A stretch of 35,829 nt of DNA from Thermoplasmatales archaeon. Lineage in GTDB: Archaea; Thermoplasmatota; Penumbrarchaeia; Penumbrarchaeales; Penumbrarchaeaceae. Where the stretch lies: assembly GCA_030595715.1 (NCBI GenBank), contig JAUVCN010000018.1:1-35829 (forward strand). Reading direction: 5' to 3'. Shown piece by piece: positions 7,608 to 15,621 of this stretch. Under the pieces are notes generated by a model. The model searched no databases. It was not told the origin of the DNA and saw only the letters and a program-made list of their open reading frames with translations. A program made the translations under genes and the position numbers. Every line of letters begins with the position of its first letter. The first letter of the stretch is position 1.

Positions 7608-8386
7608 GATTTTGCGTACTGGGTTCCTCCTCTTCCGGCAACTCGACCCTGATCACCGAAGAGGGTACATCTATTCTGATCGATGCAGGTCTTCCGGTCA
7701 AATACACCATTTCGAACATCGAGAGTATAACCGGAAAGGAAGAACTGAATGCCATCTTCGTAAGCCATGAGCATATCGATCACACGAGGAATCTTTTTGC
7801 ACTTGCCAGGAATCTCTCATGTCCGGTATATACCTCATCTCCAGTTTCCTGGTTCCTTGGACGGAGGGATGATATTGATATGAGGGAGATCAAGGACGGA
7901 TGGCCTGTAGAGATAGGATCACTGAAAGTGACCCCGTTCATAGTTTCGCATGATGCCATCGATCCATTTGGGTTCATCATAGATGGGATCAGTTCCTCCA
8001 TGGGTTTGATGACGGATATCGGATGTTTCGATGACCATATCTGTGATCTTCTCAGAAACCGTGATGGACTGGTCGTGGAATCCAATTATGACCTTGATAT
8101 GCTTGTAAATGGCAGATATCCCAGTTACCTGAAGAAGAGGATCCAGGATGGGAAAGGACACCTTTCCAATCAGCAGTGCAGGGACCTTCTCGGTGAAGTT
8201 ATCGGACCAAGGACAAAGGAGGTAGTTCTTGTCCATCTTTCAGAAGAGAACAACGATCCATTACTTGCCATTGAAAGCTCCATGGAGGTAGTGGGGACCT
8301 CCGGCGAAGGTCCAAATCTTCATATATCATATCCCAGGCATCCGACATCGATCATCGATCTTGGAAACGGAACGGGAAAGGCATAG
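7604..8386 (+). CDS. Metallo-beta-lactamase-fold hydrolase, WalJ/YycJ-like (possible nuclease)
   Basis: A 260-residue MBL-fold protein. The N-terminus MRFCVLGSSSSGNSTLI is typical of the YycJ/WalJ family. The metal motif HxHxDH is intact at H55, H57, D59 and H60 (SHEHIDH). Further ligand regions are SHDAIDPFGF, MTDIG, VVESNYDLDML (the family usually has ESNHD) and VLVHLSEENNDP. Bacterial YycJ-type proteins have been described as 5'-3' DNA exonucleases linked to mismatch repair; activity here is inferred. Its ATG overlaps the XPD-like stop by four bases (ATGA), which implies translational coupling and a joint function. No separate promoter is visible. Confidence 0.85.
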   Translation: MRFCVLGSSSSGNSTLITEEGTSILIDAGLPVKYTISNIESITGKEELNAIFVSHEHIDHTRNLFALARNLSCPVYTSSPVSWFLGRRDDIDMREIKDGWPVEIGSLKVTPFIVSHDAIDPFGFIIDGISSSMGLMTDIGCFDDHICDLLRNRDGLVVESNYDLDMLVNGRYPSYLKKRIQDGKGHLSNQQCRDLLGEVIGPRTKEVVLVHLSEENNDPLLAIESSMEVVGTSGEGPNLHISYPRHPTSIIDLGNGTGKA

Positions 8387-8387
8387 G

Positions 8388-8537
8388 ATGAATTCAAAGA
8401 TCCGATCAGAAGTTCAATACATCCGTTCTCTGTTAAATGAACTGCAAATATCCGCATTATCGATCGTTCAGAGAAGGATCCTGCTTCAAACGATATTTCA
8501 TTTTACGATTCGATTCTGTACTAATGAGTTTATATAA
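8388..8537 (+). CDS. Possible small protein of 49 residues
   Basis: The ATG lies one base after the MBL gene's stop codon, and the 49-codon frame ends in TAA inside the next gene's TATA box. The first 30 residues look amphipathic and helix-prone (EVQYIRSLLNELQ), and the tail is hydrophobic. There is no recognisable domain and no strong Shine-Dalgarno site. It may be a third member of the XPD-like/MBL unit or a chance frame. Without it, this 200-base spacer holds only the downstream promoter. Confidence 0.22.
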   Translation: MNSKIRSEVQYIRSLLNELQISALSIVQRRILLQTIFHFTIRFCTNEFI

Positions 8538-8578
8538 TTACATAATTGAATGTTATGAATACAGGTGAACCCTGGAGG
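8529..8578 (+). promoter_or_regulatory. Promoter and ribosome binding site for the FG-GAP protein gene
   Basis: TTTATATAATTA at 8529-8540 is a strong TATA box, with a transcription start predicted near 8561. GGAGGT at 8574-8579 lies 7-8 bases before the ATG at 8587. A leader of about 26 bases with a good Shine-Dalgarno site is therefore likely. Confidence 0.6.
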
Positions 8579-8586
8579 TAGATACG

Positions 8587-11529
8587 ATGGACAGGTGGGA
8601 ATCAAGTGGCAGAAGCAGATACATTGATCCGGATGATAAAGGGAACGGACCCACCAGGCCGAAAAGGGAGAGTGAGCCACCAGGAAGAAGGTCTAAAGGA
8701 TCCCACAGGACAGGATCACGATCCCATGGAAGAGGATCCGGTGCTCCAGGGCGAGATCATCTAACCCAGGGAAGAAGAGTCCCTCCTCCGAGATCGAGGC
8801 GCGATAAGGTAGAGGATGTTCGGGATATTCCCTCAGAGGGAACCGCCGGGCTCAATGGATGGGTCGATAGCAACCGGGGTATGCTCTTCGGGGTCGTTGT
8901 GGTTGCAACGGCATCCCTTCTGATCCTGGCCGGTCTCATGATATGGGCCAATGACGGTGAAAAGGCAACTGGTCATACAGATTTTGTAACGACCTTTTTC
9001 GACGGTTCATCGGAAGTTCTTGTTAACTCCAGCTATTTGGGTAATGATGTGTTCATAAGGATCCCTTGGAATGCAACCATCACCGATGCCAGGCTGAAGA
9101 TGTCCGGTGCCCTTCCTCCGGGAAGGATGAACTTTGAAACCGGGAAGAACCCCATTGATCTGGATGTCGGAGATGTGGACGGGGACCTGTTGGATGACGT
9201 TGTAGTTGTTAATTACGAGGATTCAACATTGATGGTAATGAAGAACAATGGTGACAAGACATTCACAAAGAGCAGGACCTTTGAGGTGGGCCAGGCACCA
9301 ATAAGGATAGAACTTGTACATCTGAACAAGGACGATCATATTGATGCACTGGTCCTTTCCGAGGATTCAAGGGATCTCCGGGTCATGATAAACGATCATA
9401 TAGGTGGATTCATGAAAAGGGGTGAACCGTTCGGTCTTCCGACGCTTCCATCTGACCTTCAGATCATTGATATCGAGGGTGATGGGGACATGGACGTCAT
9501 TATTTCGACCATCAACGATCATAACATTTCACTGTATGTCAATGATGGGAATGGGGATCTGGTCATGGAGAAGAAGATACTCACCGACGGAAACCCTACC
9601 AGGATGGCCATAGCGGATATGGACAATGATGGTCTGGACGATATCGTTGTATCCAACAGGAGAGACCTTGATGAGACCATATATTCACTCGAAAAGGAGA
9701 GGGAGGTCAGATGGTTCAATTCAGTTTCCTTCCTTCACAATAATGGTGACCTTTCATTTTCGAAGATGGTTGATGATGTGAGGACCCAGAAGGGGATCTC
9801 ATCTATCGCCCTCGGGGACCTCAATGGAGACGGATACAGAGATGTGGCAATGTCGAATCTGGGATATCACAATATGACCCTCATTCTCTCCAATGGAACT
9901 GGGGATTATCAAAGAGGCTCCTCATTCGAACTGGATGTTATCGATTACGAGTCCATGGACCCCATAGAGGTGATGATAGAGGACCTGGATATGGATGGAG
10001 ACCTTGATGTATGGGCCCTTACCAGATCGGCAGATTCCATTCTGTTCTATCCCAATGACGGAACCGGATCCCTTCAACCATTTATCCAATCCTTCATCGG
10101 TGTGAACCCCACATCCTTTGACATGATGGATTTCGATGGGGATGGTGACCTCGATATCATCACATCCGATTGGAAAGCATGGGAGAAGAAGTTCCACGGT
10201 AATGGGACGATATCGGTACTGGAGAATATGAGGGACGGTGTTTTCAGGACCTATCGACAATACCCTACTGGCAATAGTCCAAGAGGTGTTTTTGCGAGAG
10301 ACATCGACCTTGACGGTGACATCGATATATCATCTGCAAATTACTTCGGTTCCACCGTTTCCGTGCTGGCAAATAACGGAAATGGCAGGTTCAAGCTGGA
10401 TCATGAGTATCCCATCGGCCTTGAACCGTATGCTGTCGTTCTGGAGGATTTCGATTCTGATGGATATGTTGACGGTGCCTCTGCTGACGAGGCAAATTTC
10501 AGGATCGTTCTACTCCGTTCCGATAAGGATGGAGGATTCACCACCGAGAGGTTCCTCTATGATATCGGTGCCTATCCATTCTCGCTCAGGACGACCGACA
10601 TCGATGGAGATGGTGATATTGACATGTACACATCCAACTATTTCCAGAACTCGACCACTCTGCTCATGAACGATGGTTCCGGGGACTTCGAGACCATGTT
10701 CCGAGAGACGATCACGGTCTACCTTGGCGACAACATGCCCTATGATAGTCTGATAGAGGACATCAACGGAGATGGGATGAAGGACCTCATCACAGTTAAC
10801 AGGGGAAATTCCCTCGACCCATCCGACACCATCAGTGTAATGATCAACGATGGTACATACTCATTCACCGATATGGTAGAATACAAGGTAGGAACGGAAC
10901 CCGCATCAGCGATCTTTCTGGACCTCGACAATGACGGTGATCTGGATATAGGGACAGCTAATGTTGGTGACGATACTTTCACCACGCTTATAAATGATGG
11001 TTCTGGTGCATTCAGCCTCGGAGGGACATATCCAACAGGTGACAGACCTCAGTATATCAATACCATGGATATCGATTCCGATGGTTGGCTCGATATCATC
11101 GTTAGCTCTTCCGATTCCAATACACTGACATTCTTCCGAAATGACAATAGAGGCGGATTCACCCTGTTCAGCGATCTGAACATCGGGGCCTATCCCTATG
11201 CTATAGACATAGCGGATTTCAACTCCGATGGACGGGATGATCTCGTCCTGACATCGGTCAATACAAATTCCGTCATTGTGACCGGATGCTATTATTATCC
11301 CACAGGGGTAAGTATTAATGTGGGGGTCGATGCGGATACAGACTACTTCCATGCTGGACCCATGACCTCCTCCATCAGTGTCAAGGTCGATATAACCGAT
11401 GAGTTGAACAGCTACATCAGGCAAAATGCGGTGGAAGGTGAAGAACTCAAGGTCCCACTGAGGGTGGTATGCAAGGAAGAAGGGGTTGTTTCCCTATCCA
11501 ATCTACTGATAGTTTACTCTCAACCATGA
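8587..11529 (+). CDS. Signal-anchored surface protein with 14 FG-GAP/VCBS repeats
   Basis: A 980-residue protein. Residues 1-95 are Arg-, Ser-, Gly- and Pro-rich and probably a disordered cytoplasmic tail. Residues ~99-120 form one membrane segment, so the remaining ~860 residues should face outside. Fourteen FG-GAP-type repeats with the calcium-loop pattern DxDxDGxxD start near residues 195, 244, 294, 343, 410, 465, 514, 571, 620, 670, 724, 778, 827 and 876. Fourteen blades fit two seven-bladed propellers. The array is flanked by VFIRIPWNATITDARLKMSG (~145-165) and a C-terminal part (~905-980) with DITDELNSYI and VSLSNLLIVYS. These look like two halves of one beta-sandwich often seen whole in archaeal surface proteins. 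Likely role is adhesion or surface-layer interaction (inference). It is convergent with the next gene, 4 bases apart. Confidence 0.85.
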   Translation: MDRWESSGRSRYIDPDDKGNGPTRPKRESEPPGRRSKGSHRTGSRSHGRGSGAPGRDHLTQGRRVPPPRSRRDKVEDVRDIPSEGTAGLNGWVDSNRGMLFGVVVVATASLLILAGLMIWANDGEKATGHTDFVTTFFDGSSEVLVNSSYLGNDVFIRIPWNATITDARLKMSGALPPGRMNFETGKNPIDLDVGDVDGDLLDDVVVVNYEDSTLMVMKNNGDKTFTKSRTFEVGQAPIRIELVHLNKDDHIDALVLSEDSRDLRVMINDHIGGFMKRGEPFGLPTLPSDLQIIDIEGDGDMDVIISTINDHNISLYVNDGNGDLVMEKKILTDGNPTRMAIADMDNDGLDDIVVSNRRDLDETIYSLEKEREVRWFNSVSFLHNNGDLSFSKMVDDVRTQKGISSIALGDLNGDGYRDVAMSNLGYHNMTLILSNGTGDYQRGSSFELDVIDYESMDPIEVMIEDLDMDGDLDVWALTRSADSILFYPNDGTGSLQPFIQSFIGVNPTSFDMMDFDGDGDLDIITSDWKAWEKKFHGNGTISVLENMRDGVFRTYRQYPTGNSPRGVFARDIDLDGDIDISSANYFGSTVSVLANNGNGRFKLDHEYPIGLEPYAVVLEDFDSDGYVDGASADEANFRIVLLRSDKDGGFTTERFLYDIGAYPFSLRTTDIDGDGDIDMYTSNYFQNSTTLLMNDGSGDFETMFRETITVYLGDNMPYDSLIEDINGDGMKDLITVNRGNSLDPSDTISVMINDGTYSFTDMVEYKVGTEPASAIFLDLDNDGDLDIGTANVGDDTFTTLINDGSGAFSLGGTYPTGDRPQYINTMDIDSDGWLDIIVSSSDSNTLTFFRNDNRGGFTLFSDLNIGAYPYAIDIADFNSDGRDDLVLTSVNTNSVIVTGCYYYPTGVSINVGVDADTDYFHAGPMTSSISVKVDITDELNSYIRQNAVEGEELKVPLRVVCKEEGVVSLSNLLIVYSQP

Positions 11530-11533
11530 AGTA

Positions 11534-13393
11534 TCAAGCGAGTTTGAAATTCTCTTTGCAGAATGGGCACTGCCCCTTCTCAACCGCTTTTTCTGTCAGG
11601 TTCCTTTCGCAGCTAGGGCACATGTAGAGGGTCACTTCCTTATCCCCGGCAGCGAACATCTCCCCGCAATGAGGACATACGGATGATCCAAGTTCCTCTT
11701 CCGAGATCATCCCTCCACAATTCGGACAGTGATATTCCACCTCCTCTTCCTTTGAGGCCTGCTTGAATATTTTCCTTTCCGATTCCAGTTCCTCTCTGGC
11801 CGACTTCAGGTTGGATTGTGCCTTCTTGATCGCTTCCTGCTTTGCCTTTAAGGTCTTGTATTCCTTTTCCAGGTCTGCCATCCTCGAATCGAGATCTGCC
11901 CTCTGATCCGTGATCTCCTGCTGTTCGGTCTCCAGATCCTCTGCATCCTTCTTTATCACCTGTTGCTGGGATGCAAGTTCTTCTTGATACTTTGTGAGTG
12001 TCTCACCATATTCTGTCCATTTCCTGGATGCTTCTTGTATCTTTGCATCCTTCATATCGAGTTCTTCTTCTTTGAGCTTCAGAGCATTCTCCCTTTCCTC
12101 TATCTCGGACATATCAGGTCCTTGCGGAGCTTCCTTGAGCTTCTGGTTCTCTTTCTGAAGCTTCATAACGGCCCCCTGGAGGTTCTCCAGCTGCTGTTTG
12201 GTATTCTCCAGTTCTTCGTTGGAGGCAGTTATCTCATTACTTTCCAGAGCTCCCTCCTTTTCAATGAGTTCAGCTTTCTTCGTTTCGAACTCTTCTCTCT
12301 GTTTTCCGAGGTCCTCATGTTCAGAAAGCAGGTCGGAATGGTATTTTTTAAGTGTCTCTCCATATTCATTCCATTTATTGGAAGCTTCATCGATCTCGTT
12401 TTCTTTCTGCTCGAGATCCTCTTTCTTTTGCTCCAGGTCGGCAAACTCCTTCTCCGATCCTAGCTGTTCCTTTACCTGCTTGTTCTCCTGTTGGATCCTA
12501 ACAATGATCGTCTGGAGCTTATCCACCTGTTCCTGTAGCTCCACGGATCGTTTCTCATCGATCCCTGTCTCTTCCTTGCAGCTTTTTTCGATCTCTTCCT
12601 CCCTTCTCTGAATGTCGCTTTCCCGGGAGTTGAGCTCCTCCATTTTCTGCTCTTTCTCGTCCAGATCGAGCTCACGCTTCTCAAGCTTTCCTTTCTTCTG
12701 TTCGAGCAGTGTGCTCAGGTCCTCGAGATTTTCCCTGTAATCCTTCAGAGCCTGTTCCTTTTTTTCTATCTCATCAGCGGTAAGGTGTTCTTTTTCCTGT
12801 TCAGATGCCTCTTGCATCTCATCACTTTTCCTTTGAAGAGCTTCTTGCTGTTTGGTGAGGTCTGCCTGATAGTCCTTCAATGTCTCTCCATATTCCGTCC
12901 ATTTCTTGGATGCCTCTTGTATCTCTGCATCCTTCATATCAAGTTCTTCTTCTTTGAGCTTCAGACCATTTTCCCTTTCCTCTATCTCGGACGTATCAGG
13001 CACCGGTGGAGCTTCTTTCAGCTTCTGGTTCTCTTCTTGCAGCTTCATGACGGCTCCCTGCATGTTCTCCAGCTGCTGTTTGGTCTTTTCCAGTTCTTCA
13101 TTAGAGGCGGGTTCTTCCGGTTTCTGTTCCAGTTCATCCTTTTCCTTTTGAAGAGCTTCCTGCTGTGTGGTGAGGTCTGTTTGATAGTTCTTCAATGTCT
13201 CTCCATATTCCGTCCATTTCTTGGCAGCCTTTTCCACTTCGTTCTCCCTCTTTGCGACCTCCTCCTCCCTGGAACCGACTTCCTTCAATTTATCTCTGAG
13301 GATCTTCTTCATTGCCTCTAGACCGTCCTTATTACCATTGCTCCCATTTTCCTCCGTCAATTGGCTCCCTCCATCTGATGATCGAGATATCAT
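11534..13393 (-). CDS. Long coiled-coil protein with two C-terminal zinc ribbons
   Basis: A 619-residue, highly charged protein with Glu/Lys/Gln-rich heptads over residues ~25-550. No signal peptide or membrane segment is visible, so it is probably cytoplasmic. The block KWTEYGETLK and its variants occur four times (near residues 59, 164, 340 and 458). A ~90-residue stretch is duplicated (98-187 and 391-480). The C-terminus has two zinc-ribbon-like modules: CPNC (556-559) with CPHC (573-576), and CPSC (592-595) with CPFC (609-612). Function is unknown; SMC-like, scaffold or filament-like roles are all possible. It begins inside the stop of the upstream coiled-coil gene (ATGA overlap at 13390-13393), so the two are probably translated together as partners. 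Confidence 0.8.
   Translation of the reverse strand: MISRSSDGGSQLTEENGSNGNKDGLEAMKKILRDKLKEVGSREEEVAKRENEVEKAAKKWTEYGETLKNYQTDLTTQQEALQKEKDELEQKPEEPASNEELEKTKQQLENMQGAVMKLQEENQKLKEAPPVPDTSEIEERENGLKLKEEELDMKDAEIQEASKKWTEYGETLKDYQADLTKQQEALQRKSDEMQEASEQEKEHLTADEIEKKEQALKDYRENLEDLSTLLEQKKGKLEKRELDLDEKEQKMEELNSRESDIQRREEEIEKSCKEETGIDEKRSVELQEQVDKLQTIIVRIQQENKQVKEQLGSEKEFADLEQKKEDLEQKENEIDEASNKWNEYGETLKKYHSDLLSEHEDLGKQREEFETKKAELIEKEGALESNEITASNEELENTKQQLENLQGAVMKLQKENQKLKEAPQGPDMSEIEERENALKLKEEELDMKDAKIQEASRKWTEYGETLTKYQEELASQQQVIKKDAEDLETEQQEITDQRADLDSRMADLEKEYKTLKAKQEAIKKAQSNLKSAREELESERKIFKQASKEEEVEYHCPNCGGMISEEELGSSVCPHCGEMFAAGDKEVTLYMCPSCERNLTEKAVEKGQCPFCKENFKLA
11954..12223 (-). repeat. 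Second copy of an internal coiled-coil duplication
   Basis: This encodes residues 391-480 of the 619-residue coiled-coil protein. Residue by residue it closely matches residues 98-187 (12833-13102). Shared landmarks are KQQLEN, QGAVMKLQ, ENQKLKEAP, EIEEREN, LKLKEEELDMKDA and KWTEYGETL. DNA similarity is also visible, for example CTCCAGCTGCTGTTTGGT in both copies, which points to a fairly recent or conversion-maintained duplication. Confidence 0.75.
12833..13102 (-). repeat. First copy of an internal coiled-coil duplication
   Basis: This encodes residues 98-187 of the coiled-coil protein and pairs with 11954-12223. The copies begin about 880 bases apart and are separated by a non-duplicated coiled-coil segment, so this is a dispersed and not a tandem duplication. 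Confidence 0.75.
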
Positions 13394-15468
13394 TTCACAA
13401 GTTTATTGATCTTTTCTTCTTCCTTTTTCAGGATCTTATGTTGATCCTGGATCCTTCTCTCCAGCTCATCCTCGGATGGACCGCCAGGTGTGGCTATGAT
13501 CTGCTGACGTTTTACCTTCTCCCGTGTGTCCTTCAGAGTGGCTGTTATCTTTTCCCATTTTTCGGTCATATCTTTCTCCCTCCTATCGAGGGATCCACTC
13601 TTTTCATTAAGGGTATTCTCCCAGTTCTCAAGGAATTTCTTTTTGTCATCGTTCTGTTCTCTTTTTCCATCAAGCTCGATGTTGGTGGCTTCCAGAAGGC
13701 TTTCCAGTTCTTCGGTCCTCTTGGAATATGTTTCCCATTCCTTATGGGCCTTTTCAAGGCTGAATGTCTTTTCGGAGATGGACCTTTCCTGGCTATCAAG
13801 TTCTTTCTTTTTCTTATCAACGGAAATATTCTGCTTTTTGAGTTTGATACCGAGCTTCTTCAATCTGTCGTCGAAATCGGAAGATCTCGATTCTCTATGT
13901 TCGATCTGTTTCTCTCTTTCATTCATCTCTTTCGTTCTCTTTGTCAATTCATCTTCCTTGAACTTCTGCTCCTGTTCATTTGTGGCAAGCTGTGTTTTCC
14001 ACTCATCAAGGTTGGATCTTTTCTCCTGGACCTCTTTCAATTTTTCCCTAAGCTTACCTTTACCTTCTTCGAGTTTGGCCGATCCCCTATCAAGTTCCTT
14101 TTCCTTCTCCGAGATCTCTGATATCTTTCCATTCAATTCATTATGTTTTTCATCCAATCCATTTTCTCTTGATCTAAGGATATCTTCCGCTGATATGATC
14201 TTTTCTTCTCTCTCATGGAACTGCTTTTCCAGTTCCTCTATCTCTTTTTCCTTCTCGGTCATCTTCCTTTTCCTTTCATCAGCTTCAAGGGAGGATCTCT
14301 CCAGGCTGGAGGACCGATCTTCGATAAGCTTTTCTTTTGATCTTATCTTGCCTGCCTTCTGGTCCAGATCCTTTTGTGATTTTTCGACCTTGATCTTTTC
14401 CATATTGATGCCGTCGATCCTGCGAATAACTTCATCTTCTCTGTCTTTCAGTTCATTCTTATTCTGAACAACGACATCGGCCAATTCTTCTATCTGCTTG
14501 AGGTTGCCTCTTAGAATGGAGAGGTCCTTTTCCGTCTGGTTCAATGATATCTGTCTCTCATCCATTTCCAATTCCCAGGATGAAAGGCCCACTTTTATCT
14601 TTTCCAATTCCTTTTTATTCTCTTTATTATTTTCAAGCTCTTCACTCTCTTTGGCCATGGATATGGCCTTTTCTTCGAGCTCTTCCCTGTACTCATCCAG
14701 TTCCTTTCTGAACTGCCCTTTCTCTTCGGCCTTCTTATCCAATTCACGGAGAACCGAATCCAATTTCTTCGATCCGAGTTCCAATTCCTCTTTGAGACGA
14801 ATGATCTTCTCTCCCTTTTCATTCAGCTGTGTATTCAATTCTTCTTCCTTGTCCTCTTCACCTGACATGACCTCGTTCAACTTCTCGGATAGGTCCTGGT
14901 TCTCGTTGGATAGGTTCGAGATGATATTGGCCTGAGACACCATTCTATCGCTGAGCTGCTTGATCTGTTCTTGAAGCTCCTTTGAAGTATTCAGGCCTTC
15001 GATCCCAACACGATGGGATCGCAGGTCCTTGTTATCTTTTTGAAGTTTGATCATTTCCTTCTTCAGGTTCTGGTTCTCCTTTTCAATGATCATGTAATTT
15101 TCTGGATTGATGTCCATTTCCTCTAACGATTGCTGTTTTTTCATAATGGACGATAGTTGATCGGTTATGGACCTGTATAGCTGAGTTTCTTCATTGGTGG
15201 TTTCCTTTCCATCCTTTTCTTTTTCTTTGAGATCATTGGAGATCATGTCAAGAAGCGCCAATGTATCCCCATCGTCCTTGTGGGTATGGGTCTTTCTAAC
15301 ATCTCCTTCGACAATGTCTGAATTTGGAAGAACAGTGAAGATCCCCTGGCAGGTCCTGCAACTGTATAGTTTAGGCGAAGGTGCAACTTCCGCTCTCAGT
15401 TTGCTTTGACAGAAAGGGCAGGTGAATATTTTCTTGATAACCCCGGTTCCATTCAAATGAATCACCAC
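13390..15468 (-). CDS. Long coiled-coil protein with an N-terminal zinc ribbon
   Basis: A 692-residue protein. It opens with a zinc-ribbon-like module, CPFC (17-20) and CRTC (37-40). From about residue 75 to the end it is almost continuous Lys/Glu-rich heptad sequence. There is no signal peptide or membrane segment. The zinc module is at the opposite end from that of its downstream partner, which overlaps it by ATGA. Function is unrecognised. The start is uncertain: GTG at 15468 and GTG at 15465 are possible, and a TTG at 15456 is preceded by GGTGAT, a good match to the anti-Shine-Dalgarno sequence. All give the same zinc module. The gene is divergent from the transmembrane J-domain gene across a 153-base spacer. 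Confidence 0.78.
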   Translation of the reverse strand: MVIHLNGTGVIKKIFTCPFCQSKLRAEVAPSPKLYSCRTCQGIFTVLPNSDIVEGDVRKTHTHKDDGDTLALLDMISNDLKEKEKDGKETTNEETQLYRSITDQLSSIMKKQQSLEEMDINPENYMIIEKENQNLKKEMIKLQKDNKDLRSHRVGIEGLNTSKELQEQIKQLSDRMVSQANIISNLSNENQDLSEKLNEVMSGEEDKEEELNTQLNEKGEKIIRLKEELELGSKKLDSVLRELDKKAEEKGQFRKELDEYREELEEKAISMAKESEELENNKENKKELEKIKVGLSSWELEMDERQISLNQTEKDLSILRGNLKQIEELADVVVQNKNELKDREDEVIRRIDGINMEKIKVEKSQKDLDQKAGKIRSKEKLIEDRSSSLERSSLEADERKRKMTEKEKEIEELEKQFHEREEKIISAEDILRSRENGLDEKHNELNGKISEISEKEKELDRGSAKLEEGKGKLREKLKEVQEKRSNLDEWKTQLATNEQEQKFKEDELTKRTKEMNEREKQIEHRESRSSDFDDRLKKLGIKLKKQNISVDKKKKELDSQERSISEKTFSLEKAHKEWETYSKRTEELESLLEATNIELDGKREQNDDKKKFLENWENTLNEKSGSLDRREKDMTEKWEKITATLKDTREKVKRQQIIATPGGPSEDELERRIQDQHKILKKEEEKINKLVK

Positions 15469-15514
15469 TCATGCGTACCGGGAAGACCCAGGACCATGGG
15501 ACCTATATGACAGA

Positions 15515-15525
15515 CCATTTTAATA
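15515..15525 (-). promoter_or_regulatory. TATA box for the zinc-ribbon coiled-coil operon
   Basis: Read on the minus strand, TATTAAAATGG gives a predicted transcription start near 15494, roughly 26-38 bases before the candidate starts (GTG at 15468/15465, TTG at 15456). The spacer also holds the opposing promoter at 15590-15601, so the two transcription units are divergent but have separate TATA boxes about 75 bases apart. Confidence 0.45.
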
Positions 15526-15589
15526 CGTTTTGTTCATTTTTTATTTGGAAGCGAATTTCAAAATTCCATATGTTATAGTTAATGACATA

Positions 15590-15601
15590 AAGTTTTTAAA
15601 G
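15590..15601 (+). promoter_or_regulatory. TATA box for the transmembrane J-domain gene
   Basis: AAGTTTTTAAAG is centred about 26 bases before the ATG at 15622. This predicts a leaderless transcript, and no Shine-Dalgarno site is visible. AT-rich DNA extends upstream to about 15525. Confidence 0.55.
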
Positions 15602-15621
15602 ACAACAAGGTTTGACACTCC

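Noticed and set aside
8587-11529. Integrin alpha-like identity for the FG-GAP protein
   Set aside because: FG-GAP repeats are shared with integrin alpha chains, but 14 blades, the N-terminal signal anchor and the missing cytoplasmic GFFKR-type tail make it a general archaeal or bacterial surface propeller and not an integrin relative.
11963-15409. Long + strand frames (up to 313 codons) opposite the coiled-coil genes, rich in Phe, Ser and Leu
   Set aside because: They are the antisense shadow of Glu/Lys-rich heptad sequence: GAA and AAG codons read backwards give TTC and CTT. The minus-strand frames have zinc ribbons, heptads and a proper ATGA junction.
13390-15468. SMC or Rad50 ATPase identity for the long coiled coils
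   Set aside because: No Walker A, ABC signature or head domains occur at either end. Only zinc ribbons and heptads are visible.
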